From contig NZ_AP022560.1 of NCBI RefSeq assembly GCF_010726085.1, forward strand, positions 5,518,001 through 5,582,000: 64,000 bases of DNA. Direction: 5' to 3'. Below, in pieces: positions 39,911 through 48,006 of this stretch. Below the pieces are notes generated by a model. It saw only the letters and a program-made list of their open reading frames with translations. It was not told the DNA's origin and did not search any database. Each line of letters starts with the position of its first letter. The first letter of the stretch is position 1. This DNA comes from Mycolicibacterium moriokaense (GTDB taxonomy: Bacteria; Actinomycetota; Actinomycetes; Mycobacteriales; Mycobacteriaceae). A program made the translations under genes and the position numbers.

Positions 39911-40351
39911 TCACTCCAGTTCGGCGAGGGCCTTGCGAGCGGCTTCCAGCTCGGCCTCGAGCGCGGCGACCTTCGCAGCCTGCTGGGTGCGCGCCTCCTC
40001 GATGAGCTCGTCGATCGGTGCAGAGAGATCCTCGTGCAGTTCCTTCGCGGCGCGGGACACTGCGGCGGCCGCGACGGCGAGATTCCGCGCTCGATAGGTG
40101 GTGCCCTGCTTCAATTCCGCGCGCCATTCGCCGTCGGCGGTCCCAGTGACCGTCAGCGTCAGCTCGAGCGTCTTCGACTTCTTACCCGCCGGCTTCTTGG
40201 CCGGAGCCTTCTTGGGCTTCTCCTCTACGGCCTCCGCGGGCTCCGCTGCGACGGCCTCCTCGGTGACAGCCTCTTGAGCGGGCGGAACCACCGCATCCGG
40301 CGTGTCGTAGTAGACGGACTGCGCTTCGGGTGCCAGGGTATCTAGAGTCAT
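39911..40351 (-). CDS. Lys/Ala-rich protein (DUF6319-like)
   Basis: A 146-residue protein from the ATG at 40351; an upstream ATG at 40369 lies inside a LexA-like palindrome and is less likely. The N-terminus is acidic (EEAVAAEPAEAVEE), then comes a histone-like linker KPKKAPAKKPAGKKSK, then a beta-rich core (LELTLTVTGTADGEWRAEL) and a coiled-coil end (EEARTQQAAKVAALEAELEAARKALAELE). The organisation suggests nucleoid or DNA-associated function; this is inference. The possible SOS box just upstream would make it DNA-damage inducible. Confidence 0.65.
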   Translation of the reverse strand: MTLDTLAPEAQSVYYDTPDAVVPPAQEAVTEEAVAAEPAEAVEEKPKKAPAKKPAGKKSKTLELTLTVTGTADGEWRAELKQGTTYRARNLAVAAAAVSRAAKELHEDLSAPIDELIEEARTQQAAKVAALEAELEAARKALAELE

Positions 40352-40359
40352 AGCGCCAT

Positions 40360-40375
40360 TAGAACACATGTTCGA
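40360..40375. promoter_or_regulatory. possible LexA (SOS) box
   Basis: TAGAAC-ACAT-GTTCGA; against the mycobacterial SOS consensus TCGAAC-N4-GTTCGA it has one mismatch. It lies 9 to 24 bp before the ATG at 40351. Confidence 0.5.
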
Positions 40376-40448
40376 TAGGTGAAGTCAACAGCTCACCCGA
40401 AAGTCGCGAAAAGTCCACGCGCGGTGGTGTTTTCGTAGAAACGCGCTC

Positions 40449-41045
40449 TCAGGGCAGCACGGTCTGCACCGCATACTCGACGACGGCGTCGAGGTCGTCG
40501 CCGAGATTTCCCGCCAGCCACTGCTGGGCCAACTCGGCCATCGCGCCGGCGTACAGCGCCGCACCGACTTGTGCCGCAACAGGATCCGAGCCCGGATTCA
40601 GCCGCCAGCCTTCGGTCAACACGCCTTCGCGCAGCAGATCCTGGGTAGCCGCCCGTCGCGCCGCAAGCACCGGATTGGCCCGCGCATCGGTGAACAGAAT
40701 CCGACCGCGCCGCGGATCGGCAGAGCTGAATCCCAGCACCGCCGCGATCCCCGCCCGCGTCCGATCGCGAAGCGAATCGCCCGATGCGGCGATCGCCGCC
40801 TCCACCTCCGCCCCGAGCTGCGCACTCACCTGGTCGTAGACCGCGCCCAGCAGATCGTCGGTGTCGGCGAAACTCTCGTAGAAGTAGCGGGTGTTCAGCC
40901 CGCACTCGCGGCACACCGACCGCACCGCCACAGCCGCCTCGCCACCCTCGCCGAACAGGCGGAACGCGGCGTCGATCAGCTGCGCACGTCGCTCGGCGCG
41001 GCGGTCGGTCAACGGCACGCCCGCCCATCGGGTCGGACTGGACAT
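40449..41045 (-). CDS. TetR-family transcriptional regulator
   Basis: A 198-residue regulator from the ATG at 41045 (MSSPTRW). The helix-turn-helix is AQLIDAAFRLFGEGGEAAVAVRSVCRECGLNTRYFYESFADTDDLLGAVYD. The C-terminal ligand domain is of the type common in actinobacteria. It diverges from the MpaB-type oxygenase gene, and two copies of a GGTNACAG-type palindrome occupy the shared promoter, so it most likely represses that gene and itself. The ligand is unknown. Confidence 0.85.
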   Translation of the reverse strand: MSSPTRWAGVPLTDRRAERRAQLIDAAFRLFGEGGEAAVAVRSVCRECGLNTRYFYESFADTDDLLGAVYDQVSAQLGAEVEAAIAASGDSLRDRTRAGIAAVLGFSSADPRRGRILFTDARANPVLAARRAATQDLLREGVLTEGWRLNPGSDPVAAQVGAALYAGAMAELAQQWLAGNLGDDLDAVVEYAVQTVLP

Positions 41046-41076
41046 CACCACAGCGTAAGCCGGACCCGCCAAATCT

Positions 41077-41120
41077 GGTCACAGGCGTGTCCAAATAGTA
41101 TTCTGGTCACAGCTGTAACC
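41077..41120. promoter_or_regulatory. tandem TetR operators
   Basis: Box 2 at 41105-41120 is a perfect palindrome GGTCACAGCTGTAACC apart from its third pair position. Box 1 at 41077-41092 is GGTCACAGGCGTGTCC. Both are preceded by TCT, and their spacing is 28 bp. Confidence 0.7.
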
Positions 41121-41141
41121 AAACTCCAAGAGGGGGCCGCC

Positions 41142-42131
41142 GTGTACCTGCCGCACCAGTTGGTCGGGCAGTTCGTCAATCAGCGATTCGACCAGGCCGT
41201 GCGCAAGCACTTCTTCCGCGGCATGGAGTTCGCGGCACCCGTCGGCGACCCCGGCTGGTTCGGCCCCGGCAGCGCCGTCTGGCACGTCCACTCCCACATG
41301 CACGCGCTGATCTTCGGACTGCAGTGCGCCGCCTACCTGGAACGGCTGGACCCGTCGATCTACTGGATGGGCATGCATCACTCGCGGCTGGTCAAACGCA
41401 ACGAGGACGGCACGGCCGTGCCCGTGATCGATCCGAAGGGCGCCGCGGTGCGGCTCGGTCACTCCGTCGCGTTCTTCATCGGGACCGCTTACGGCTCGAC
41501 CGAGACGGCCGAGCGGCTCGCCCAGTCGGTTCGCGCAATGCACCACACCATCAAAGGGGTCCGGCCCGACGGGGCACGTTACGACGCCGACGACCCGGAG
41601 TGGCTGCGCTGGAACTACGCGACCGTCGTCTGGGGTCTCGCGACCGCGCACGAGCTGTATCACCCGAACCCGCTGCGCGGCAAGAAGATCGACAAGTACT
41701 ACGGCGAGTTCGTCCGCGTCGGCCATGCCCTCGGCGGCACCGACCTGCCCACCACCAAGGCCGACACCCTGGAGTGCCTCAAGGCGTATCTGCCGAGGCT
41801 TGCGGTCACGCACGGCACCGCGATGTCGACCGGGCCCAATCTCGCGTTGCCGCACAGCGCCATCGACTGGGCAGTCCGCGACACGATGCCGAAATGGGCC
41901 AAGGAACTGATCCAGCATCGCGATCCCAACATCGTTGAGCGCACGGCCAGGCGCGCCACGGTCTGGAGCATCATCAACGGCTTGGAGCTCGCGGCAGGAA
42001 CGGCACCCGAATTCCGGCAGGCGCAGGCCAGGGTCAAGTCAGGAACCACGGTGCCGCACACGCTGCCGTCTTATGTACTCGGCGACGACCCAGTGCGCAG
42101 CCGCGACGAGGTCGAGCTCAGCTTCCGCTGA
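41142..42131 (+). CDS. oxygenase MpaB-family protein (DUF2236)
   Basis: A 329-residue protein of the MpaB/latex-clearing oxygenase family. The conserved N-terminal region is FAAPVGDPGWFGPGSAVWHVHSHMHALIFGLQ. The heme-coordinating and active-site-region motifs include VRAMHHTIKGVRPDGARYDADDPEWLRWNYATVVWGLATAHE. Family members act on carbon-carbon bonds of polyprenyl or meroterpenoid chains with a heme cofactor. The GTG at 41142 has AGAGGGGG upstream. Expression is probably repressed by the divergent TetR. Confidence 0.85.
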   Translation: MYLPHQLVGQFVNQRFDQAVRKHFFRGMEFAAPVGDPGWFGPGSAVWHVHSHMHALIFGLQCAAYLERLDPSIYWMGMHHSRLVKRNEDGTAVPVIDPKGAAVRLGHSVAFFIGTAYGSTETAERLAQSVRAMHHTIKGVRPDGARYDADDPEWLRWNYATVVWGLATAHELYHPNPLRGKKIDKYYGEFVRVGHALGGTDLPTTKADTLECLKAYLPRLAVTHGTAMSTGPNLALPHSAIDWAVRDTMPKWAKELIQHRDPNIVERTARRATVWSIINGLELAAGTAPEFRQAQARVKSGTTVPHTLPSYVLGDDPVRSRDEVELSFR

Positions 42132-42142
42132 CGCCCCTACTC

Positions 42143-42177
42143 GCGTTTCGTGTGCATCAAGCGCGCACTCGAAGCGC
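42143..42177. terminator. imperfect hairpin between convergent genes
   Basis: Arms GCGTTTCGTGTGC and GCACTCGAAGCGC pair at 11 of 13 positions with a 9-nt loop. It fills the gap between the MpaB gene and the transporter gene and probably separates them. Confidence 0.55.
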
Positions 42178-43461
42178 CTAGAGCACTGCACCTTTCGTCT
42201 CCGGCAGCATCGCCATGCACGCGAGGCTCACGCCGACCACGACCGCCAGCATCACTCCGACCGACGCGACCCCGTAGGTCTGCGACAGCGGTGTGGCGGC
42301 GATCGTCGGTACCGCGCCACCGACCAGACCGGCGAGGTTGAGCGACAGTCCCGCGCCGCTGTAGCGGTACCGCGTCGCGAAGATCTCCGGAATGAACGCC
42401 GCCATCGGCCCGTACGCGGCACCCGCGACCGCGAAGGTGCCCGCCATCGCCACGACGAACCACATTGTGCTGCCCGTGTTCAGCAGCGGAAGCATGGCGA
42501 ACGACCACGGCACCCCGACGGCCAACGCCGCGATGATGACGCGGCGGCGTCCGTACCTGTCGCACAGCACGGCGCTGACCCCGTTGCACACCAGCGACAC
42601 GACGCCGCCCATCAGACTGACCGTCAATACCATTCGCGGTGAAAAGCCCACGTGCGCATGGGCATAACTCATCAGATACGTATTGCCCATGAAGGCGAAC
42701 GCAAAGCAGCCGATCATCGCTCCCGCGCCGAGCACCACCTCGCGCCGCTGATTGCGGAACAGCGCGACCAGGGGCGTCGACTCGGCATCACACTTCAACC
42801 CCGCGAACACCGGCGTCTCCGCGACGTTCAGTCGCACGTACATCGCGATGACGATCAGAACGGCGCTGAGCAGGAACGGAATTCGCCATCCCCAGTCGAG
42901 GAAGACGCGACTGGTCTCCCCGATCGTCTGATTCACGACAAGGAACACCAGGCTGCTCATCACCAATCCGCTGCCGACACCCATCTGGGGAAACATTCCG
43001 TAGCGGCCGCGCGCCTCGGCGGGTGCGTACTCCGCGGACAGCAGCGCGGCACCGGCCCACTCGCCGCCGACCGCGAATCCTTGTACGAGGCGCAGTGTCA
43101 ACAAAATCAGCGGAGCGGCCATGCCGATCGTCGCGGCACCGGGCACCAGGCCGACGGTCATCGTGGACAGGCCCATGATCAGCAGGGTGGCAATCAGTGT
43201 CGACTTGCGCCCGAGGCGGTCGCCGAAGTGCCCGAAGAACGCGGCACCGAGCGGCCGGGACAGGAACGCTGCGGCGAAGGTGGCCATCGAGGCGACGGTC
43301 GCCATGGTGGTGCCCAGGTGCGGGAAGAAGACCTTCGGGAACACCAGCGCCGCGGCGGTCCCATAGATGAAGAAGTCGTAGTACTCGATCGCCGACCCGA
43401 CATAGCTGGCCAGTGCGACCCGCGTGATCGACGTGCCCTGCTCGCTGACCAAAGTTGCCAT
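42178..43461 (-). CDS. MFS transporter, metabolite:H+ symporter type
   Basis: A 427-residue protein from the ATG at 43461, with 12 predicted membrane helices. The MHS-subfamily start is SYVGSAIEYYDFFIYGTAAALVFPKVFFP; the loop 2-3 MFS motif is FGHFGDRLGRKSTL, and LRLVQGFAVGGEWAGAALLSAEYAPAEARG is the classic helix-4/5 stretch. This subgroup carries carboxylates, shikimate, proline/betaine or similar in symport with protons. The substrate cannot be told from sequence. The frame extends upstream to 43656 across structured intergenic DNA; that part is not supported. Confidence 0.9.
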   Translation of the reverse strand: MATLVSEQGTSITRVALASYVGSAIEYYDFFIYGTAAALVFPKVFFPHLGTTMATVASMATFAAAFLSRPLGAAFFGHFGDRLGRKSTLIATLLIMGLSTMTVGLVPGAATIGMAAPLILLTLRLVQGFAVGGEWAGAALLSAEYAPAEARGRYGMFPQMGVGSGLVMSSLVFLVVNQTIGETSRVFLDWGWRIPFLLSAVLIVIAMYVRLNVAETPVFAGLKCDAESTPLVALFRNQRREVVLGAGAMIGCFAFAFMGNTYLMSYAHAHVGFSPRMVLTVSLMGGVVSLVCNGVSAVLCDRYGRRRVIIAALAVGVPWSFAMLPLLNTGSTMWFVVAMAGTFAVAGAAYGPMAAFIPEIFATRYRYSGAGLSLNLAGLVGGAVPTIAATPLSQTYGVASVGVMLAVVVGVSLACMAMLPETKGAVL

Positions 43462-43497
43462 GGTCCCGAAGCTACGGACGGTAGACGGGCGGGTCGC

Positions 43498-43622
43498 GCT
43501 TGTGCGCACAAGCCGCCTTTGCATCGATGCGCTGGTTTTGCGCATTTTGCTCACAGATTGCCCGTCCGCCGAGTGCACGCTTGTTTCCGGTGGCACTCGG
43601 CGTTTACGTACAACAAGCGTGC
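43498..43622. other. structured promoter gap with three inverted repeats
   Basis: Between the divergent MFS and UbiB genes. There is a perfect 16-bp palindrome GCTTGTGCGCACAAGC (43498-43513), then arms GCCGAGTGC / GCACTCGGC (43568-43576, 43593-43601), and interleaved arms GCACGCTTGTT / AACAAGCGTGC (43575-43585, 43612-43622). The last two pairs are mutually entangled. Confidence 0.6.
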
Positions 43623-43698
43623 CGTTGGCGACACGCGAATACGTGTGACACGGCACACGTTTTCGCGGCTCACGGCCGTTTTTGAGACACTGGCCTCT

Positions 43699-45045
43699 AT
43701 GAGTACGACTAAATCCCGCGAGGGGGCCAAGCTGGATCGGGTTCCGCTCCCGGTCGAGGCCGCCCGCATCGGCGCGACGGGTTGGCAGATAACCCGCACC
43801 GGCGCGCGAGTCGTCACCAAGCTCGCCGGCAAGGGTTCACTGCAGCAGAAGATCCTCAAGCAGATCCCCCAGACGTTCGCCGACCTCGGACCCACCTACG
43901 TCAAGTTCGGACAGATCATCGCGTCGAGTCCCGGCGCATTCGGCGAGCAGCTGAGCCGCGAGTTCCGCAGCCTGCTCGACGCCGTGCCGCCTGCCGACGA
44001 AGACGAAGTCCACAAGCTGTTCAAGGAGGAGCTCGGCGACGAACCGTCCAAGCTGTTCGCCTCCTTCGACGAGAAGCCGTTCGCCTCGGCCTCGATCGCG
44101 CAGGTGCACTACGCGACCCTGCACAGCGGCGAGGAGGTCGTCGTCAAGATCCAGCGGCCCGGCATTCGTCGCCGCGTCGCCGCCGATCTGCAGATCCTGA
44201 AACGCGGTGCGCGCCTGGTGGAACTCGCCAAGCTCGGTCAGCGGCTGTCGGCGCAGGATGTCGTCGCGGACTTCGCCGACAACCTCGCCGAGGAGCTGGA
44301 CTTCCGGCTCGAGGCACAGTCGATGGACGCGTGGGTGTCGCATATGCACGCCTCGCCGCTGGGCAAGAACATCCGGGTGCCGCAGGTCTACTGGGATTTG
44401 ACCAGTGAGCGGGTGCTCACGATGGAGCGCGTCGAGGGCGTCCGCATCGACGACGTCGCGGCGATCCGCAAGGCGGGCTTCGACGGCACCGAACTCGTAA
44501 AGGCGTTGCTGTTCAGCGTCTTCGAGGGTGGACTGCGACACGGCTTGTTCCACGGCGACCTGCACGCGGGCAATCTGTTCGTCGACCCCGACGGCAAGAT
44601 CGTGTTCCTCGACTTCGGCATCATGGGCCGCATCGATCCCCGCACCCGTTGGCTGCTAAGGGAATTGGTGTACGCCCTGCTGGTGAAGAAGGACCACGCC
44701 GCGGCGGGCAAGATCGTCGTGCTGATGGGCGCCGTCGGCACCATGAAACCCGAAGCCCAGGCTGCGAAGGATCTGGAGAAGTTCGCGACGCCGCTGACCA
44801 TGTCGTCGTTGGGCGATATGAGTTATGCCGAGATCGGGAAACAACTTTCGGTGCTGGCCGACGCGTACGACGTCAAGCTGCCGCGTGAGCTGGTGCTGAT
44901 CGGCAAGCAGTTCCTCTACGTCGAGCGGTACATGAAGCTGCTCGCGCCGAAGTGGCAGATGATGTCCGACCCGCAGCTGACAGGCTACTTCGCGAACTTC
45001 ATGGTCGAGGTCAGCCGGGAGCACACCGAAGAAGTCGAGGCCTGA
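43699..45045 (+). CDS. UbiB/ABC1-family atypical kinase
   Basis: A 448-residue protein starting at ATG 43699, about 40 residues shorter than my recollection of Rv0647c; the frame continues upstream, so a longer form cannot be excluded. The diagnostic N-terminal motif is YVKFGQIIASSPGAFG (K-x-G-Q), then ASIAQVHYATL, VVVKIQRPGIRRRV, EELDFRLEAQSMD, FHGDLHAGNLFV and VFLDFGIMGR. UbiB proteins have ATPase activity and are linked to lipid or quinone handling. The downstream lipG and mmaA-like genes make a lipid-envelope role plausible. Confidence 0.9.
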   Translation: MSTTKSREGAKLDRVPLPVEAARIGATGWQITRTGARVVTKLAGKGSLQQKILKQIPQTFADLGPTYVKFGQIIASSPGAFGEQLSREFRSLLDAVPPADEDEVHKLFKEELGDEPSKLFASFDEKPFASASIAQVHYATLHSGEEVVVKIQRPGIRRRVAADLQILKRGARLVELAKLGQRLSAQDVVADFADNLAEELDFRLEAQSMDAWVSHMHASPLGKNIRVPQVYWDLTSERVLTMERVEGVRIDDVAAIRKAGFDGTELVKALLFSVFEGGLRHGLFHGDLHAGNLFVDPDGKIVFLDFGIMGRIDPRTRWLLRELVYALLVKKDHAAAGKIVVLMGAVGTMKPEAQAAKDLEKFATPLTMSSLGDMSYAEIGKQLSVLADAYDVKLPRELVLIGKQFLYVERYMKLLAPKWQMMSDPQLTGYFANFMVEVSREHTEEVEA

Positions 45046-45046
45046 G

Positions 45047-45946
45047 TTGCAGTTGCGCACCGGCACCGCCAAGTCCGGAGAGCTCGAGATCTACTACGAG
45101 GACATGGGGGATCCGAACGATCCGGCGGTGCTGCTCATCATGGGTCTCGGTGCGCAGTTGTTGTTGTGGCGCAAGGACTTCTGCGAGAAGCTCGTCAACC
45201 AGGGGCTCCGAGTCATCCGGTATGACAACCGCGACGTCGGGCTGTCCTCAAAGGTGACGGGTCAGCATTCGGGTGCCGCGCTGCTGCCGAGGATGGCACG
45301 GTCGTTTCTCGGGCTGCGCAGCCCGGCGGTCTACACGCTCGAGGACGTGGCCGACGACGCCGCCGCACTGCTCGACCACCTCAACATCGACTCGGCCCAC
45401 ATCGTCGGCGCATCGATGGGCGGAATGATCGCGCAGGTCTTCGCCGCTCGGCACAACGTGCGCACCAAGACGCTGGCCGTGATCTTCTCGAGCAACAACC
45501 AGCCGTTGTTGCCTCCGCCTGGGCCCAAACAGCTGCTGGCGATCCTGCAACGGCCGAAAGACGCGTCGCGCGAGGCGATTATCGAGAATGCGATCCGCGT
45601 CAGCAAGATCATCGGGAGCCCCGGTTATCCCGCGCCTGAGGACCGGATCCGCGCCGAGGCCATCGAGGGTTACGAGCGCTCGTACTACCCCGCAGGCATC
45701 GGGCGCCATTTCGCGGCGATCCTGGGCAGCGGCAGCCTGCTGCGCTATGACCGTCAGATCACCGCGCCAACGGTCGTCATCCACGGCAAGGCGGACAAGC
45801 TGATGCGCCCGTTCGGCGGTCGCGCCGTCGCCCGCGCAGTCAAGGGCGCACGCCTGGTGCTGTTCGACGGGATGGGCCACGAGTTGCCACGCGAACTGTG
45901 GGACGACATCGTCGGCGAGTTGAAGACCAACTTCGCAGCTGCGTAA
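45047..45946 (+). CDS. lipG: alpha/beta hydrolase LipG
   Basis: A 299-residue hydrolase beginning with TTG one base after the UbiB stop (TGAGTTG), so it is translationally coupled. The nucleophile elbow is GASMGGM, the acid Asp in HGKADKLMRP, and the His in FDGMGHELP. It matches Rv0646c LipG in length and position between the UbiB kinase and mycolic acid methyltransferase genes. In the literature LipG has phospholipase/thioesterase activity. A close paralogue lies at 38759. Confidence 0.88.
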   Translation: MQLRTGTAKSGELEIYYEDMGDPNDPAVLLIMGLGAQLLLWRKDFCEKLVNQGLRVIRYDNRDVGLSSKVTGQHSGAALLPRMARSFLGLRSPAVYTLEDVADDAAALLDHLNIDSAHIVGASMGGMIAQVFAARHNVRTKTLAVIFSSNNQPLLPPPGPKQLLAILQRPKDASREAIIENAIRVSKIIGSPGYPAPEDRIRAEAIEGYERSYYPAGIGRHFAAILGSGSLLRYDRQITAPTVVIHGKADKLMRPFGGRAVARAVKGARLVLFDGMGHELPRELWDDIVGELKTNFAAA

Positions 45947-46081
45947 CTGCTGTTACGGCGCTTCTCGGTTCGTTAGCTTCAGGAATTGGGGCTAGCATGC
46001 GAGTCGAGTGCTTCAGGGCTTTGCGAGCTGTCAACGGTGATGACGGCGGAGCTGCTGATTCGCCCAGAAAGGCACCGACTG

Positions 46082-46951
46082 ATGGCTGTTGCACGCAATC
46101 TGAAACCGCATTTCGAAGACGTACAAGCGCATTACGACCTGTCCGACGAGTTCTTCCGGTTGTGGCTGGACCCGACCCGGACCTACAGCTGCGCATACTT
46201 CGAGCGCGACGACATGACGCTGGAGGAAGCGCAGGTCGCCAAGATCGACCTCGCGCTGGACAAGCTGGGTCTGCAGCCCGGCATGACGCTGCTCGACGTC
46301 GGCTGCGGCTGGGGTTCGACCATGATGCGAGCGCTCGAGCGCTACGACGTCAACGTCGTCGGGCTGACCTTGAGCGAGAACCAAAAGGCCCATGTGGAAA
46401 GGGTTTTCGCGGCGTCGGACAGTGCCCGTACCAAACGGGTGCTACTGCAGGGCTGGGAGCAGTTCGACGAACCCGTGGACCGGATCGTGAGCATCGGGGC
46501 GTTCGAACACTTCGGCTTCGACCGCTACGACGACTTCTTCAAGATGGCCTACGCCGCGCTACCCGACGACGGGGTGATGCTGCTGCACACCATCACCGCG
46601 TTGACCCTGCCGCAAATGGCGGACCGGAAGATTCCGCTGACCTTCGAGGTGGCGCGGTTCGTGAAGTTCATTCTTACCGAGATCTTCCCGGGTGGACGGC
46701 TGCCGTCGATCGAGAAGGTTGAGGAGCATGCGACGCCTGCCGGATTCACTCTCACCCGCCGCCAGTCGCTGCAGCTGCACTACGCCCGCACCCTGGACAC
46801 TTGGTCAGCGGCGCTGCAGGGGCACCGGGACGACGCGATCGCCGTGCAGTCCGAGGTGGTCTACGACCGTTATATGCACTATCTAACTGGCTGCGCAAAG
46901 GGCTTCAGAATGGGGTACATCGACGTCAACCAATTCACCCTCGCCAAGTAG
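46082..46951 (+). CDS. mmaA2: cyclopropane mycolic acid synthase (MmaA2/CmaA-like)
   Basis: A 289-residue S-adenosylmethionine-dependent methyltransferase. The SAM motif is [11 protein letters not shown], with [31 protein letters not shown] behind it and the acyl-chain motifs [11 protein letters not shown] and [11 protein letters not shown]. Segments such as [21 protein letters not shown] and [14 protein letters not shown] with [12 protein letters not shown] are nearer to M. tuberculosis MmaA2 than to MmaA1 or MmaA4. It would cyclopropanate or methylate meromycolate chains. ATG at 46082 with GAAAGG upstream. Distinction among MmaA and CmaA types is uncertain. Confidence 0.85.
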   Translation: MAVARNLKPHFEDVQAHYDLSDEFFRLWLDPTRTYSCAYFERDDMTLEEAQVAKIDLALDKLGLQPGMTLLDVGCGWGSTMMRALERYDVNVVGLTLSENQKAHVERVFAASDSARTKRVLLQGWEQFDEPVDRIVSIGAFEHFGFDRYDDFFKMAYAALPDDGVMLLHTITALTLPQMADRKIPLTFEVARFVKFILTEIFPGGRLPSIEKVEEHATPAGFTLTRRQSLQLHYARTLDTWSAALQGHRDDAIAVQSEVVYDRYMHYLTGCAKGFRMGYIDVNQFTLAK

Positions 46952-47027
46952 CGCGGAATTAGGGCGTGACCCACGCCACGGGCTAGGGTGTACGACCAGA
47001 TCAACACTACGGAGGCCCAGGACGAAT

Positions 47028-47927
47028 ATGTCTGACAATTCCACTGGCACGAAGGACATGACGCCTCATTTCGAGGACATTCAGGCCCACTACGACCTGT
47101 CGGACGACTTCTTCGGCGTATTCCAGGATCCGACGCGCAAGTACAGCTGCGCGTTCTTCACCGGGCCCGATGCCACGCTGTCAGAGGCGCAGATCGCCAA
47201 CGTCGACCAGCACCTCGATCTGCTGGACCTCAAGCCAGGGATGACGCTGCTGGAGGTCGGCTGCGGGTGGGGACTGACGCTGCAGCGGGCAATGGAGAAG
47301 TACGACGTCAACGTCATCGGCCTGACGCTGTCGAAGAACCAGAAGGCCTACTGCGACCAACTGCTGAGCAAGGTCGACAGCGAGCGGACCTACGACGTGC
47401 GGCTGGAGGGCTGGGAGCAGTTCCACTCCCCCGTTGACCGGATCGTGTCGATCGAGGCGTTCGAGCACTTCGGTTTCGAGCGCTACGACGACTTCTTCAA
47501 GACGTGCTTCGAGATCCTGCCCGACGACGGCCGGATGACCATTCAGAGCAGCGTCGGCTACCACCCCTACGATCTGGCCGAGCGCGGTAAGAAGCTCACG
47601 TTCGAACTGGCCCGCTTCATCAAGTTCATGATCACCGAGATCTTCCCGGGTGGACGGTTGCCGACCACGCAGATGATGGTCGAGCACGGCGAGAAGGCCG
47701 GCTTCGTGGTGCCCGAGCCTCGGTCGCTGCGCAATCACTACATCAAGACGCTCGGCATCTGGGCCGACCGTCTGGAGCGCAACAAGGAGGCCGCGATCGC
47801 GGCAACCGACGAGGAGAACTACCACCGCTACATGCGGTACCTGAAGGGCTGCCAGTACTACTTCATCGACGACAGCATCGACGTCAGCCTCGTCACGTAC
47901 CTGAAGCCGGGTGCCGTAGCAGCCTGA
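47028..47927 (+). CDS. mmaA4: mycolic acid methyltransferase (MmaA4-like, hydroxymycolate type)
   Basis: A 299-residue mycolic acid methyltransferase, the length of MmaA4. It carries [34 protein letters not shown], and the MmaA4-type stretches [45 protein letters not shown] and [10 protein letters not shown]. MmaA4 adds a methyl and hydroxyl group that leads to keto- and methoxymycolates. Its presence suggests an oxygenated meromycolate pathway, though a sister activity cannot be excluded. It follows the mmaA2-like gene by 76 bp. Confidence 0.88.
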   Translation: MSDNSTGTKDMTPHFEDIQAHYDLSDDFFGVFQDPTRKYSCAFFTGPDATLSEAQIANVDQHLDLLDLKPGMTLLEVGCGWGLTLQRAMEKYDVNVIGLTLSKNQKAYCDQLLSKVDSERTYDVRLEGWEQFHSPVDRIVSIEAFEHFGFERYDDFFKTCFEILPDDGRMTIQSSVGYHPYDLAERGKKLTFELARFIKFMITEIFPGGRLPTTQMMVEHGEKAGFVVPEPRSLRNHYIKTLGIWADRLERNKEAAIAATDEENYHRYMRYLKGCQYYFIDDSIDVSLVTYLKPGAVAA

Positions 47928-47952
47928 TCTTTTAGCGCTCTTCAACGCGAAC

Positions 47953-48000
47953 AGACGCGAAGACCCCCAAATTCACGAGGATTTGGGGGTCTTCGCGTCT
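47953..48000. terminator. repeat family A, copy 6
   Basis: A perfect 20-bp stem (AGACGCGAAGACCCCCAAAT and its complement) with an 8-nt loop, between convergent genes. It includes the family signature, with the base change GAAC to GAAG compensated on both arms (GTTC to CTTC), which is evidence that the pairing is selected. Confidence 0.88.
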
Positions 48001-48006
48001 TCTCAG

